From contig JAMYHL010000031.1 of NCBI GenBank assembly GCA_025531455.1, positions 399,616 to 463,615 on the forward strand: 64,000 bases of DNA, in the 5' to 3' direction. Numbering within the stretch: the stretch's first letter is position 1; each line of letters starts with the position of its first letter. The translations under genes and the position numbers were made by a program. This document shows, piece by piece, positions 10,194 to 23,500 of the stretch. The notes under the pieces are model-generated. The model saw only the letters and a list, made by a program, of their open reading frames with translations. It did not search any database and was not told the DNA's origin. This stretch comes from Apiotrichum sp. Y4204 (Eukaryota > Basidiomycota > Tremellomycetes > Trichosporonales > Trichosporonaceae).

Positions 10194-13100
10194 CTACTCG
10201 TCGTCGTCCGGGGGCGGCGAGGCAGGCGGCGAGGCGGCTGGCGAGCCCGCCCGACTGCTCGCAGCGCTCGGAGCGCTCTTTGCGCCGCCGGCGCTCTTCT
10301 CGCTTGCCCCGTCGTCGAGGGGTACGTCGTCGGCGTCCTCGTCCGAGTCCTCGATGATCGCCTTGGACTTGAACTGCTTGCCCCGCCGCGACGTCTCCTC
10401 CCCCTCGTCTGGGTCTTCGCGCCGCGACTTTTTCTTTTTCTGCCGTCAGTCTTGTGTCTTGTGGGATACACGAAATGCACTCACCATGGCCTTGAGCTTT
10501 GCGAGCGTCGAGCGGCGCGTCGCCTCGCCGTCCTCCTCGCCGTCCTCGCCGTCCAGGTCCATGCCGAGGTCCTCGTCGTCGCTCGGGCTCTTGCTCTTCT
10601 GCTTGCGCTTCTTGCTCTTGCGCTTGCGCCGCCGCCGGTCGTCGTCGCCCTCCTCGTCCTCGTCGTTGACAATGTCGCTCGCGTCCTTTTTGCGCTTCCG
10701 CTGCTCCAGCCGATCCTGCTTCCGCCGCTCCTCAGACGCGAGCTGCTCCGCCATCTGCGCCTGCCACTCGCGAGCCTCGTCACGCGCCTTGCGGCGTTCC
10801 TCGGCGAGCTCGGCCGCGCGGGCGTCAATCTTGGCCTGACGCTCGGCGGCAGCAGCCTCGATACGTGCCTGCTCTTGCTCGCGGAGGCGGCGCGCCTCCT
10901 CCACACGCGCAGCAGTCTCGCCCTCGTACGTCTCCTGCAGCGAGACCTGCTTCGGGCCCTGGTTCTGCAGCAGGTTCTCACCGTACCGCGAGCGCTGGTT
11001 TGCAATCTCCGCATCGTACGGCAGCGGGCCCTTGTCGTCCGCCAGGGCGCGGAACGTGTTGACCGACTCCTGCGCGTCCTTGAGGGCAGCCTGCAGCTCC
11101 TCGAGCGTGCGGCGCGAAGGGTCGAGCGAGAGCATAATCTCCGCGCCCTTCTGCTGGATCATCGCAATGTTGTACAGGATCGCGCGGTCGCTCGGCTGGA
11201 TATGCATTGCCTGCGGTCAGCTTCGTTACATTGCGGACAGCTCACCCTCTGTGCGTAGCTTAGAGCCTGGCCCATGGCGGAAAAGTTCGACTCCTTGTTC
11301 GCGTACGAGTACCACGCACGGCAGAGATACAGGAGCACAGACACCTTGTGCGGCCCGTAGGCGTTGAGCGCAGCGCCATACTACATGTCAGCTGATACAC
11401 CCATCCCACACTCACTGCTTCTATCGCGCGGTCCTCCTCGCCGCGGAGAAGATAACAGTGTCCGATATTGACATTAACCGGACCATCAGGCAGCGAGTCC
11501 TTGATACGGCCGAGGACAGAGAGGGCCTGGCCCGCCAGACGGGCGCGATGCTTCTGGTCGTCCGAGCTGCCCGCCTGCGGCTGGAGTGCCTTGGGGGTGA
11601 GCGTGTCCTCCACGAGGGCGATCGCAAGGCCCTGTGCAGCAACCGCATTCAGCGGGTCCAGGCTCAGCGCACGCTCGTACGCCTCCGCACTGCGAAGATA
11701 CTGCTTCGAGCGCTCCGCGAGCTCCGGTGCAGCTTTCGCCTCGCGGCCGAGAGTAAAGTGCAGCCACCCGAGCGCAGTGAACGTGAACGCGTCCTTGCGG
11801 TCGTACTTGAGCGTCTGCGAGGTGAACGCCAGCGCCTCCTTGTATGACCCAAGGGAGATGAGGAAGTTGGTGTACGCTGAGCGCAGGGTCAAGTTCGTCT
11901 CGTCCGCACGAAGACACTCCTTCAGGTAGTTGTGGGCCTCGGCATTACGGCCTGCGGCGCCGGCAATGGTTGCAAGGCGGACCTTAGCTGACGGTTAGTG
12001 ACTTTCATCCGAGAGGGCCCAACCCACATTCCATATGTTCGGGGTGCTGCCGAAGCACATCGCGGTACCACTGGGCCGCCTTGATCGAGTCTCCACTCTG
12101 CTCATTGGCGCGTCCAAGATCATACGCAATGACAGTCTTGAGCATGTCCGCCTCCTTGCCGTTCTCCTCTCCCATGCGCTGGATCGACTCCTGGAACATG
12201 CGTTCGGCAGTCTCCACGTCGCCCTGGATGGCGTACAGCGACGCGAGGTTGGTGTTCAATCGCACGGAGCGGTAGTCAACCGGCTGGTTCTCTTCTCCGT
12301 TCTCGGCGGCCGCCTCCTGCTTGATCTGGATTGCGGTTTGGTACGAGGTGATCGCCTTGTCGACGCTCTCCTCCTGCCACAGCTTGGCGAGCTCGACAAA
12401 CACGTCTGGGTCCTGCGCGACGCCGCGCAACTTGACCCAGTCCTCGTCCGAGTCGGCGACGGTGTACTCCCTCTGAACCTCCGAAAGCATCGTGCGCGCG
12501 GTCTGCAGGTTCTTGGCCATCTCCTCTGGAGGCATTCCGGGGTGGGGGTACGCCAGCAGCGATGCCTGCAGTACAGTGAACTCCAAGGGCCCCTTCCCTC
12601 CCAGGCGCTTGGCGGTTTGCTCCACAAAGTTAAGCGCGTCACGGAGGTTGCCTGTTGTTAATACTTTGGGTGGCTGGCGTCACTCACCGTTGTTAATGGC
12701 AATCTGTGCGAGCGTCAACTCGGCAATCATGTTCACACCCTGGGCGTCTTCGGCCTTGGCCGCCGCGATGTATGGACCTGCATCCGCGACATCGCCAGCA
12801 ACAAAACCGAGACGGCCGCGCTCCGAGTTGGCGAGAATGGAATGCCGCTTGTTGTCGGCGTACTGGACTGCACGCTCAGCGAGCTTGGATGCAAGTGGGA
12901 CGTTTCCGCCCAGACCAGCAACAGTGGCAAGGGCGAGGGCGGCGGCGGTGCTCTTCGTGTTGAGCTTGAATGCGCGCTGCACGTATGACACGCCCTTCAT
13001 CTCGGAGCGGATGCGGTACTCTGCGGCATGATGCGGTTCACGGGCAGTGTTCAGCGCGGCCAGACCGAGTAGAAGCAAGGGAGCCCAGGATTCCGGGTTC

Positions 13101-13922
13101 TGATGTCAGCTGTGTAGGGTGGACAAGCTCACCAGTTGCAATGACCTCTCCCACGCGGCGCGCGCCCGCTTCTTGTCCCCAAGAACGTAGGCACAAAGGC
13201 CAAGACCTATCCTCGGATCCGGGCGCATGGTGGGGTTAAGCTGGAGCATAGTCTGGTAGGTGATGAGGGCGGCCTCGTGCTGTCTCCTTGCAAACTGCAG
13301 CCTTGCCTGCGCTGCGAGCGCCGCAACGTTGTTCGGCTGGCGTTGCAGTAGTTTGTCGACGGCCGTGTTCGCAACCACCGGCTGGCCGCGCGCGAGGCAA
13401 AGGAGAACTGATGTCAGATGCGAACAAATGCGTTCACTCACTCTTTCCCATGGCCACGCTGACAGGCTCGTCTTCTGGCAACGCTCCCGATGCGCGTAGC
13501 GACTCCTCGGCGCGGTTGAGGTGCTGCGTCGCCTCTGTGAGATGAAACTCCTTTGTCCGCGTTCCGGGCTTGATGATATCATACTTGGCGGATGGGAGGA
13601 TCGTCTTCGGGGCCAATCTCGCAAGTGCCAGATGGAGATGGGCGAGCATGGCATGGAGGTTGACCAGCGCCATGTGGTCGGCATGGCGCGCGCCGCCAAA
13701 GAAGGAGATGCCGCGACGCAGCAGCTCCTCGGCGCGTCCCCATCGCCCACAGCGCCAGTGCTCGCGCGCAATCAATGTCCAGTCCTTGCACTCTGCCGAG
13801 TAGTCGACGAGGAGATCCGGGATGGCATCGGCAATGTCGGCCTCGGCGAGCGAGTCGAGTTCGAGATCCGTCTGGATGCCGCCCTGTCCGACAATGACGA
13901 TGGTCCGGCTCTCGTCGGCCAT
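10194..13922 (-). CDS. CTR9: CTR9, TPR scaffold subunit of the Paf1 transcription-elongation complex
   Basis: Eight exons on the minus strand: 13922-13442, 13407-13133, 13099-12688, 12651-12028, 11987-11416, 11380-11246, 11210-10485 and 10439-10194. They give 1156 residues, close to the 1077-1173 of yeast and human Ctr9. The N-terminus has the family start (a beta-like stretch, then DYSAECKDWTLIAREHWRCG). About residues 60-850 are successive TPR helices. The tail after about 900 is a charged, Arg/Glu/Lys-rich helix followed by acidic, Lys-rich low complexity ending in DDDE. Paf1C travels with RNA polymerase II in the nucleus and promotes H2B ubiquitination and H3K4/K36 methylation; Ctr9 is its scaffold. 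Introns are 32-52 nt with CTGAC or CTAAC branch sites. The gene is divergent from the threonyl-tRNA synthetase gene. Confidence 0.93.
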
Positions 13923-14466
13923 GGTGTCGACGCGTGGGTATCGATGCTGGGGAATGGATTACGATGTTGATAAAGTGTTTTCCTCAGCCGTGTATCGACT
14001 GTTGACGAGAAGGTGACGGATGGAGGGAGGTGAAGAGGGGATGGATGGAAGAGAGCTCGATGGAGGGGGAGATTGTTGTGACTTTTGTTCTGCTCATCGA
14101 AGACTGTTCGAGGGGAAGACAGTCACTGGGTGTGGTTGTCTTTGCAGGCCTAAAAATATTTAGGCTAACATCTGTCTCTGACGCCTATCCTTTGGGATCT
14201 TCACCTCCACATCTGACTAGGCGCGTTTGACATGGCCACCCGGTGATCCTTTGTGCCTTTTTTTCGTGTGAGATCCCTCGATCCCATGGCAGCAGCAGCC
14301 CGAGTCGATAAAAATCCAGGCAGAGACATGCAAGACCATGGCACGCGCTCGCTGTCATTGACGACGTGCTCATCGACTCGATCCGCGATCCAAGAATAAC
14401 ACACTCTCTCTCTTCAGCTTTTATTCTTCTCTTCCTTTCACAACCACAAAAGCCTACAGGGCGTTT
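13923..14466. promoter_or_regulatory. Divergent promoter region, CTR9 / threonyl-tRNA synthetase
   Basis: The 544 bp between the two start codons must hold both promoters. A perfect inverted repeat, GCCTAAA-AATA-TTTAGGC, lies at 14148-14165, about 230 bp from the CTR9 ATG and about 300 bp from the other ATG. It contains an A/T core (TAAAAATATTTA) that could act as a TATA or MADS-type site in both directions. A T/C-rich leader precedes the ATG at 14467. Confidence 0.5.
14148..14165. repeat. Perfect 7-bp inverted repeat with A/T core in a divergent promoter
   Basis: Arms GCCTAAA (14148-14154) and TTTAGGC (14159-14165) flank AATA. Symmetry plus location between two divergent genes suggests a dimer-binding or bidirectional core site. 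The consensus loosely resembles MADS-box CTA(A/T)nTAG sites. Function is inferred. Confidence 0.4.
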
Positions 14467-17046
14467 ATGACCATTCGCCGCTTTTTCCTCTCGGCACCGT
14501 TAAGACCGCTCTTTGCTGCGCGTGGTATCCCATCGGCCCCTATCGCTAGGACCTCGCTTCCCCCTCTCATCTCAGCAGCATCATCCACCCTTCTTCCCTC
14601 CCCGATCGCCACTCACTACCGGCTTTGCTCATCCGCATCTCACAACATGTCCGCGCCTCCCGCCGCCGCCGCGGCCCAGAAGGCTGACAAGCCCAAGCAG
14701 CAGCAGCAGCCGAAGAAGGACAAGAAGGAGAAGCAGGGCAGCAGCGCCGTTGGCCCCAATGGGCCCATTGGCGCCGAGCTCGCCCCCCCGCCCGAGTACT
14801 TTGAGGAGCGTATCAAGATCTTTGACGAGTACATGGCAAAGTACCAGGCGTGGGTTGCCGAGCAGCCGCGCTCGCCCATTGTCATCACCCTCCCGGACGG
14901 CAAGGAGGTCGAGGGCAAGGCATGGGAGACCACCCCGATGGACGTCGCCAAGGGCATCTCGACCTCGCTCGCCGACCGTGTGATTATCGCAAAGGTCAAC
15001 AACCAGGAGCTCTGGGACCTCAACCGCCCGCTCGAGGCGTCAGTTCAGCTTGCGCTCCTCGACTTTGACTCGCCTAACAACGACTACGAGGCCCGCCAGG
15101 TCTTCTGGCACTCGTCTGCTCACGTCCTCGGCGAGGCGTGCGAGCGCTCATACGAGGGATGCTGCCTTGGTTACGGTCCCCCTCTTCCCGAGGGTGGTTT
15201 CTTCTACGACATGGGTCTTGCCAACAACAAGACCATCAACGAAGACGACTACAAGCAGATTGAGGAGGTCGCCAAGAAGGCTGTCAAAGAGAAGCAGGCA
15301 TTCCAGCGCCTGTCTCTCCCCAAGGAGGTCCTCCTCGAGATGTTCAAGGTGGGTACTCGCGTCTGTTGTCCCGCGTATGCTGCTCACACGCACACAGTAC
15401 AACAAGTACAAGCAGCACTACATCAACGAGAAGGTTCCCGACGGCACCGAGTCGACTGTCTACCGTTGCGGCCCCCTCATCGACCTGTGCCTCGGTCCCC
15501 ACGTCCCCCACACTGGCCGCGTCAAGTCGTTTGCCGTCACCAAGGTAAGCTTTTACCCTCAGCTGAACGCTGTTCTACGAAGCTGTAAGCTGACGCCCAG
15601 AACTCTTCCTCCTACTTCCTCGGTGACAGCGCCAACGACTCGTTCCAGCGTGTGTACGGGATGTCGTTCCCCGACTCGAAGCAGATGACCGCGTGGAAGA
15701 AGCTTCAGGAGGAGGCCGCCAAGCGCGACCACCGCAAGATCGCAAAGGAGCAGGAGCTCTTTTTCTTCTCCGAACTTTCGCCTGGTTCGCCCTTCATGCT
15801 CCCTCACGGCATGCGCATCTACAACACGCTTCTGAAGTTTATTCGTGAGGAGTACCACAAGCGTGGCTTTGTCGAGGTCGGCACTCCCAACATGTTCAAC
15901 TCGAAGCTCTGGGAGACCTCGGGACACTGGGAGCACTACGCAAAGGACATGTTCACGCTCAAGGTCGAGGAGGACACCTTCGCCCTCAAGCCCATGAACT
16001 GCCCCGGCCACTGTGTTGTCTTTGACTCGCGTGAGCGCTCGTACAAGGAGCTTCCCCTCCGTCTTGCCGAGTTCGGTGTCCTCCACCGTAACGAGGCTTC
16101 CGGTGCCCTTTCGGGTATGACCCGTGTCCGTCGCTTCGTCCAGGACGACGGTGAGTGCTTACTGTGTGATGTCATCCCTGACCCTAGCCCACATCTTCTG
16201 CACTGTCGACCAGATCGAGGACGAGCTGTACTCGGCTATCGAGTTCCTTGACGCCATCTACAAGCCCTTCGGTTTCGACTACAAGGTCGGTCTCTCGACC
16301 CGTAACCCGGAGAAGTGGATGGGCGAGCTCGACGTGTGGGACAAGGCCGAGGCATCGCTCAAATCTGTGCTTGAAAACAAGATTCCCGGAAACTGGCACG
16401 TCAACGAGGCCGACGCCGCCTTCTACGGCCCCAAGCTCGACTTTGACCTTACCGACGCTCTTGGCCGCAAGTGGCAGTGTGGCACCATCCAGCTCGACTT
16501 CAACCTCCCCAGCCGCTTCAACCTCCGTTACCGTGGCGCTGAGAACCCGAATGAGGCCGAGGTCGAGGCCGGTTCCCAGTTCCACCGCCCCGTGATGATA
16601 CACCGTGCCATTCTCGGCTCTCTCGAGCGCTTCCTTGCCATCATCACTGAGAACACCGCCGGCCGCTGGCCGTTCTGGCTTGCACCGCGCCAGATCAACA
16701 TCATCCCCGTCGCTGCGCCGTTCAAGGAGTACGCCCTCAAGGTCCAGAAGGCGTTCCAGGACGCCGACCTGTACGCCGAGTGCGACATGACCGACAACAC
16801 CCTCAACAAGAAGATCTTGAATTCGAGCCACAGGTGAGTCTAGCTATTCCGTTTACGACCTGAGCTAACCTCAGGCTGATTCCCGTCACTGTTGTTGTCG
16901 GCGAGGAGGAGGAGAAGAGCAACTCGATCAACTGCCGTTTCCGTGATGAGACCGAGAAGGGCCGTGCCCCCACCATCCCGCTTACCGAGGCCATCGAGAA
17001 GCTCGTCGCCCTCAAGGAGGAGCGTGCCCCCATCTGCAAGATCTGA
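14467..17046 (+). CDS. THS1: Threonyl-tRNA synthetase, probably dual cytosolic and mitochondrial
   Basis: Five exons, 14467-15348, 15398-15544, 15601-16150, 16188-16833 and 16875-17046, give 798 residues. It charges tRNA-Thr. Seen in order: a TGS domain ([20 protein letters not shown], about 138-157), the editing domain with [17 protein letters not shown], then the class II catalytic core with MNCPGHC (about 475), motif 2 ([17 protein letters not shown] followed by QDDAHIFC, about 506-531) and motif 3 ([12 protein letters not shown], about 670), and a C-terminal anticodon-binding domain. The first 60 residues are an Arg/Ser/Ala-rich, acid-free presequence. A second ATG at 14647 would give 738 residues, about the 734 of yeast cytosolic Ths1. 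The first ATG has T at -3 (weak), the second A at -3 (strong), so leaky scanning could make both forms. No second synthetase is visible in this window. Confidence 0.95.
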
Positions 17047-17554
17047 TCTAGCATCTTAGAATCCTAGATTTTTTGGTGTCTTGATGGACAGCCGTGTCCC
17101 CTCCCTCCTCTTACGATCCCGGCCCGTGTGATTGTATCACGCCCCCCACGATCAGAGCTAGACGTCCTCTGCGACGCTGTCCCTGTGCATAATACATATG
17201 ACGATGCAGTGTAGTGCATTTATTCTAGTGTGGCGATGCAGGATGCGTTGTTGCAGGCGAGTGAGCGTGAGTACGGAGCAGACCCGAGACCCCCCAAGAG
17301 CGAGTATTGCAAGTTGCGGGACCAGAATTGAACAACGACAGACCAAGACAAAATCAACACAAAGGGTAATGACGGAATCAAATCCTGCTCAACAAACAAG
17401 TCAGTCGCGCCTCGGAGAGTGGTGGGTGGTTGAGTGGAGTGGAGTGTTGGCTCTGGGTCTGGGTCTGAGCGCAAAACACTGTCATCCACAACAACAAATA
17501 CCATCCCAACAACTCATCACCCACCACTTCCCCCTATCCCCCCCCCTATCCACA
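17047..17554. other. Intergenic region before the separase gene
   Basis: About 500 bp with no supported gene. The separase frame stays open upstream to an ATG at 17198, but that stretch lacks GC-ending codon bias and the leader just before 17555 is the C-rich, CACA-ending type seen before other starts here. It is therefore read as promoter and 5' leader. Confidence 0.5.
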
Positions 17555-20500
17555 ATGTCAGCGCCAAAGCCCGCGACACGCACAACGCGGGCAACCCGCT
17601 CGCGCAAGGACGACACGGACGCGCTGGCCTCTGAGCTCGACCGCGTGCTCAAGGTTGGGCAGCCCAAGCCCAAGGCAGCGGCGCCGACTAAGGCCGCCGT
17701 CCCTGCGAAAAGGGCACCGGCCAAGCCAGCAGCAGCGAGGCCAACCCCATCAACATCAACCAAGCCCACCCCATCGACATCTACCCGTCCCCGCGCTGTA
17801 AGCACTTCCCGGACAGAGGCGGCACGGAAAGAGGCCCGCGCACCGCGCACGACCGCCTCCGCGCCTTCCCCCGCGACCAAGGGCAAGACCAAGGAGGCGA
17901 AGGAGCCAGCACCAAAGTATCCATGGTGCGTTGCCGGCGAGCTGTCTGCGCGCGAGCGGTCGGTCGCTGCGCAGGCGGCGATAAAGGACGCTGTGCGGGC
18001 ATCCCTCGAAGCGCAGAAGGAGGGCTTCAAGTGGGACGGCGGCAAGTCTGAGACTGCGACACGAGTCGATGCGGCGATTGCGAAGGGTGTTGCGGGGGTC
18101 GAAGTTGCGCGCGAGCTGTTCACCGGTCCTGCGAACTGCCTCAGTGTCGAGAAGGGCGCGATCAACCTCGCTATCCACTGCCTCATTATGGATATGGTGG
18201 GTAGCTGATGCGTGTCAAGAACCAGCTGACCATCAGCATACGCAGGCATTGAATATTGTGATTGAGTGCAAGAAGGGTATCTTGAGGCTGTATGAGCATG
18301 AGCCCGTTCCCGAGCCGAGGTCTGCACCGAAAGCCTCGACATCAAAACTCAAGAAGCCAGCAGCACCGGAGGCAGACTTCCGCGGGTTGAGCACATTGCC
18401 TCTCCCGACCAGCGCTATTAGTGACGACGTGCGCGAGCTTATCTGCATTTTCGGGCTCGCCTCTTGGGCTTGTCTGCTTGTCCTCGGCAAGGTGGACGCA
18501 GAGGTAAGCTGAGGGGCGCATACTCAGCTGACATCAGAACATCGAAACACACCTCCCCGTGCCAACAGATTCCTCCGAACTCAGCCCCATCAACATTGCT
18601 CCCTCCCTGCCGTCCGCCGTGACCACGGTAGCCGTTCTGGCCTACCGCCCGCTCCGCTCCTTGAGTTTCCCCACCGGGACGCCTCAGTGGCTGCACAGCC
18701 GCAAGCTCTTGGCATTCTTGACAGCTGTTTGTGTGAGCAGGTCACACACCCCGCCAAACACAGCCGACAAACTGTGGGACTCGGTCGGACGGAGCGCGGA
18801 GACATACCTTCAGGAGCGCAAGGACGACGACGCCAGGCGCGAAATTGCCGCCTTTATCAGCGGGAACGTGAACATCGCAGAGAAGATGTGCAATTCGCGG
18901 GGCGATAGCAGGTCGCAGTGGTTCATGGGAAGCTGGCCACAAGTCGTGGACATCTGGGTCGGAATCGGGAGAGCTCTCGGAGACTCGGCTATCATCGATC
19001 AGGCGCTCGGTGCCATGACGGCAGCCGTCTCTCTCGACAGCAGCAAGCGCTCCGCGTCCCCGGAATCATCGATATCCGCATCCACATCATCCACCCTCTC
19101 TACACCATCAGACGGAACAGCTGTTACCACACCGGAGGGATCCCCTCCGCCCTCCTTGCTGTCCGGCATCAGCTCATCCCGCGCCCTATCAGAGTTGACG
19201 TATGTCAGCGCACGGCTGGCCAAGTCTCTTCTGGTGATCGATACACTCGCCACAGCGTCCGGGTCCGACACCAGCGCCGTCCAGGAGGCACTTTCCGCCA
19301 CCTCAGTGAAGGATATTCTTTCCCTCTTGTGCGCCCTCAGCGACACCGAAGCCAGTTCAAGCTGCGCCAGCACCTGCGTTCGCGGGTTGGAACGCTTACG
19401 GCGATCAGTGGTAAAGCTACTTGCTCAGCCGGCTTATCTCGCACCAGCACGGGAATGGCTCGCGGAGGTGTTCAACCTTATGGAGACCACCTTCAACAAT
19501 GTGAAGAGCGCCGGAGTTCTGCGCGCGGTTGTGAAGGACGGCCTCCCTGGCACTGTCGACTCGTGCTCCCACCTTCTCCGCATAGCAACCCTTCCGGCCG
19601 GCTCCGCAACGGCAGCCGCCCTCGTCGACCGGGCGTACGCCATCTGGGAGAACTATGGAGACTACCTCGATCTCGGCCCGCGCGTGGGGTACGGCGTCTT
19701 TTTGATCCAGTGTGTCCACAGCGTGGCGTATCGCTTGACCAAGTGCAACGCGTTGCGGGACGCTTACGATCTTGGTCAGCGCGCCTGCAACTGGACGATC
19801 GCCATGCGCCCGCTGGCCGAGGCGAACGAGACCGTCGCCGGTGCCACGGCTTGGCAGTCAGCCGTGGTCGCCCTCGCGAAGCGGTTTGAGCTCGTTGCCT
19901 ACTGTGCGCCTGACAACAAAGCGGTACGTCTGACTCTTTCTGCAAAGCTGACTGTATCAGAAACTCTCAGCCTGCATCCTTGGTCTCATCAACCTTCCGT
20001 CAGCCGTGCTCACAAAGATCGAGAGCGCGGCCGGTACACAGTCGCTCTCTCCGATCTTTGCCAGCACCCACGATGCCGAAATTCTGTTTAAGCGCCTCGC
20101 TTCAATCTTCAGCACAGAGACGGACGAGAAAATCGAAGGCGGTATGCGTGACGTTTTCAAGACAGCAATGGAGACACGAGAACAGTCCAAAGTGCTTCGC
20201 GCCGCGATTCTCGAACAGGCTATCGACACAATTGAGCCAGCCCTCTTCCGTCCCCACGCGCAGGAGGCTATGCTGGAGCTGTGCGACACGCTTCTCCAGA
20301 TCTACACCGCGGAGTACCCTCTGCGTCGGATGCGGTAAGTGGTTAAAAGCCGTTCTTCTGCTAACCACTCAGTGTAATTGTGCGCCTCATGGGGGTGATT
20401 GTGGCGTGTGGTGCCATGCCTGACCGGTTCGACGCTCTCGCAGCGGAGGTCGCCAGCTTGGCGAATGCGGAACTTGGGGAGGACGCACAGCTTGCGCAGT

Positions 20501-23500
20501 TCAAGTTTGAGTACCAGTCCAGCGCGCTCATACTCGCCTGTCTCAACAAGTACCACACCGAGCTGGAGCCCGCAACGGTTGTGGCACAGCTTGGCCGGGA
20601 GGCACTCGACATCATCCGCACTGCTGCCTTCCCTCCCAAGGAGCCGCCAACAGGAAAGCGGAGCGCCTTGTCTACCCGGACCAAGACGCGCACAGCTGTG
20701 GCGACTCGCACCCCTACCACGCGGGCAACGAAGACGGCGACAAAGCCCGTGGCCGCGAAGCGCACAGTATCGAAGCCCGAGGTGGCCGGTGAGCTTACCT
20801 GATCTGCCTTCGTAAAGCTGACAGCAGCCGAGCCCCCGGTTGCAATTGCTGGTGACGACACTGGCCGGTTCACCCAGCTTCTTGGTAGGTTACCAGTTTG
20901 ACGCCCCTGACACCAGGTTCTCTCGCGTCGCTCTTCGGTCTCCTTGGCCACGTCCTCCCTCGTCTCGAGACGCTCGAACTCCTCCGGGCCGTGCTCCGCA
21001 CCTCGGAGGGCATGTCAGATGGTATGTGCAGCTTCGATTGAGGTTGCAAAAGCTGACAGACAGCCGTTGTCCACACCTCGAGCCTGCTCGCCGTCGAGTA
21101 CAGCCGCCTCGGCAAGTTCTCGCGCGCTGCCAAGGTCTTCGCTCAGGCGCTCAAGCACGCCGACGACGCCAAGGTGTCTGCCGGGACTATGGCCGACGTA
21201 CATCTCCGCCACGCATGGTACCTCGCGTCAACGGGGCATGTCGACCACGCGTGTAGCGAGTACAGCGCGGCCGCGGAGCTCATGAAGACCATCCCGCCGT
21301 CCAAGAATGCCGGGTATAGTGCACACTACATAGCACTGTGTGCCGAGTCGGAGCGGCTCGCGCTTGCGAACACTGCTCTTGCTGCTATTAGGATGGCCGA
21401 GGTGAGTTGATGTTGATAGATGCCGCTAACTCTCAGACGGACGTTTCGTCAGCAATCGCCAGCCTGAACGCCGCTTATCGGCTGTGGTGCCGTGCCGCAT
21501 CGGGTATCAGCCGCATTGCGATCAAGATGGATCCTACTGCAGAGGACAGCGCACCGCCGAGCCCGTCTCGTTCTGCTGGAATCACTCCTCCAGGCTCGAC
21601 TTCCCAGAAGCCCAAGAGCAACAGCTTTTACCTTGAGGGCAAGCGCCTCGGCGGCCTGCAGTGGTACTATGCTATGGGCCTGTTTGACTCAACTCTCGAT
21701 CTCATAGCCGCACTCGCCCAGCGGGGAACGGTCAAGGAGTGCGAGTATTATCTCAATTCGCTGAAGCAGATGGTACCGTCTATACGATCGACTGCCCTCG
21801 AAGCGCGTGTGTCCGCGCAGGATGCCGCTCTCGACGCAAGGAAGTTCAAGTACGAGTCCTCGGCTGCGAGCCTTCGCCACGCAGCAGAAGTGTTGGCCGT
21901 AAGGGATGGACCGGACGCGATTGAGCTCAAGCGCCTCCGCGGCGAGCTCTACTCGCGCCAGCAGGCGGCCCCGCAGGCAGATGAGTTCTTCACGATAGCC
22001 ATAGAGGCACTCGAGTCGCTCAACGAGAACTTTGCCGCCGTCGAGTCCCACGCGTCCCCGAAGAAGGACCCTAAGGCGCTGATCAAGGAGCCGCTGCTCC
22101 CCCACGCTCTCGGCCACATTCTCCGCCAGCGTGCGTGGCTCCTCCGCGAGGCAGGCGAGATGGAGGAGTACGAGCACGTCATGCAGCAGCTCGAGCTCGT
22201 CCCCGAGGCTGCGGGCGAGAAGGTGAGTAGCAGCTAGCAGTAGTTGTTCGCAGCTGACATTACAGCCCGAGCAGCTCTTCCTCGATGCGCGCGTAGCCAT
22301 GTCCGAGGCATTCAACCACTTCAAGACGGACCTTTTCATGAGCTCACTTACTGAATCCACAATTGCTATGACAATGGCAACACCAGACAAGCGCAAGGAC
22401 CGGCTGTCGACGCGACACGGCGCGAATGTTCTCCTCGAGCGCGCGGTGCAGGCTTTCCGGACCACGTTAGCAAGCGACGCCCGCACGGGACGGGTGGAGG
22501 ACGTCCGTCAGGCGTGTGTCTCGCTCGCTGTCCTTGGCGCGTTCCAGACCTCCCTGGGACAGGGATCACCCGCGATCACCTCCATGGCGGCCGGCGTACT
22601 TGCCTCTGTCAGCTCGCTCACCCTCGACCGTGAGCTGATCCCCGCGATTGAGAGCAAGTTCCCGGATCCTGCTGTGAACGACCTCACCTGGCCCCCGCTT
22701 GAGCGTGCGGCACTTAAAGGATCAGACCCCGCCGCGGCGTACTGGAATGAAGTAGCGACCAAGCGTAGTGCAGCTTCCATCCTCGACAGGCAGTACGACC
22801 TCAAGTCGCTACCCTACTCGTGGGCGATTGTGAGCATTACCGTCACCGACGACCGGAACACGATGCTCGTCTCGCGGCACCAGAACGGCTTCGACCCTGT
22901 CGTGTTCTGCATCCCGCTCGACCGCCAGGGGCGGCGCGAGGGCGACGACGAGAGTGAGCTGTTCACCTTTGACGCGGGAATCAACGAGCTGGAGGCGATC
23001 ATGGAGGGCAACGACGCGAGCATCAAGAGCATCTCGGGATGCGTCACGATGGAGGACCGCAAAGCGTGGTGGAACACGCGGTACGCACTTGATGCCCGGC
23101 TGGGGGAGCTGCTGGCCTCGATCGAGTTCTGCTGGCTTGGTGCTTTCAAGACGATTCTCAACCCCCGGCCCATCATCAATGCCGAAGCGTTCACTGCCTT
23201 CCGCGAGCGTCTCGATCTCATCTTCCAGGGCGCGCTTTCCAGCGCTGGCACCGACACACGGCGCGGCGCCCGCGTTCGCCTCAACGACGCGCTTCTCGCC
23301 TGCTTTGCCACGCTCTCATCCAAGTGCAAGGACGAGGAAATTGAGGACCTGGTGTACTTTGTCTTGGACCAGTACCAGTTCCACGGGATTGCCGTTGCCC
23401 TCGCCGAGCTCGACTTTGAGCAGATTGGCGTGGACGTCAAGGCGGCTCTGGCGGATCTCGAGATGGCGACCGCAGGGACTCGCGAGCAGGAGAGCAAGGA

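Noticed and set aside
10161..11258. 365-codon + strand frame, Leu/Arg/Ala-rich
   Set aside because: Antisense shadow of the charged C-terminal exons of CTR9.
17198..17554. Upstream extension of the separase frame to an earlier ATG
   Set aside because: No coding bias, and the C-rich leader right before 17555 matches other start sites.
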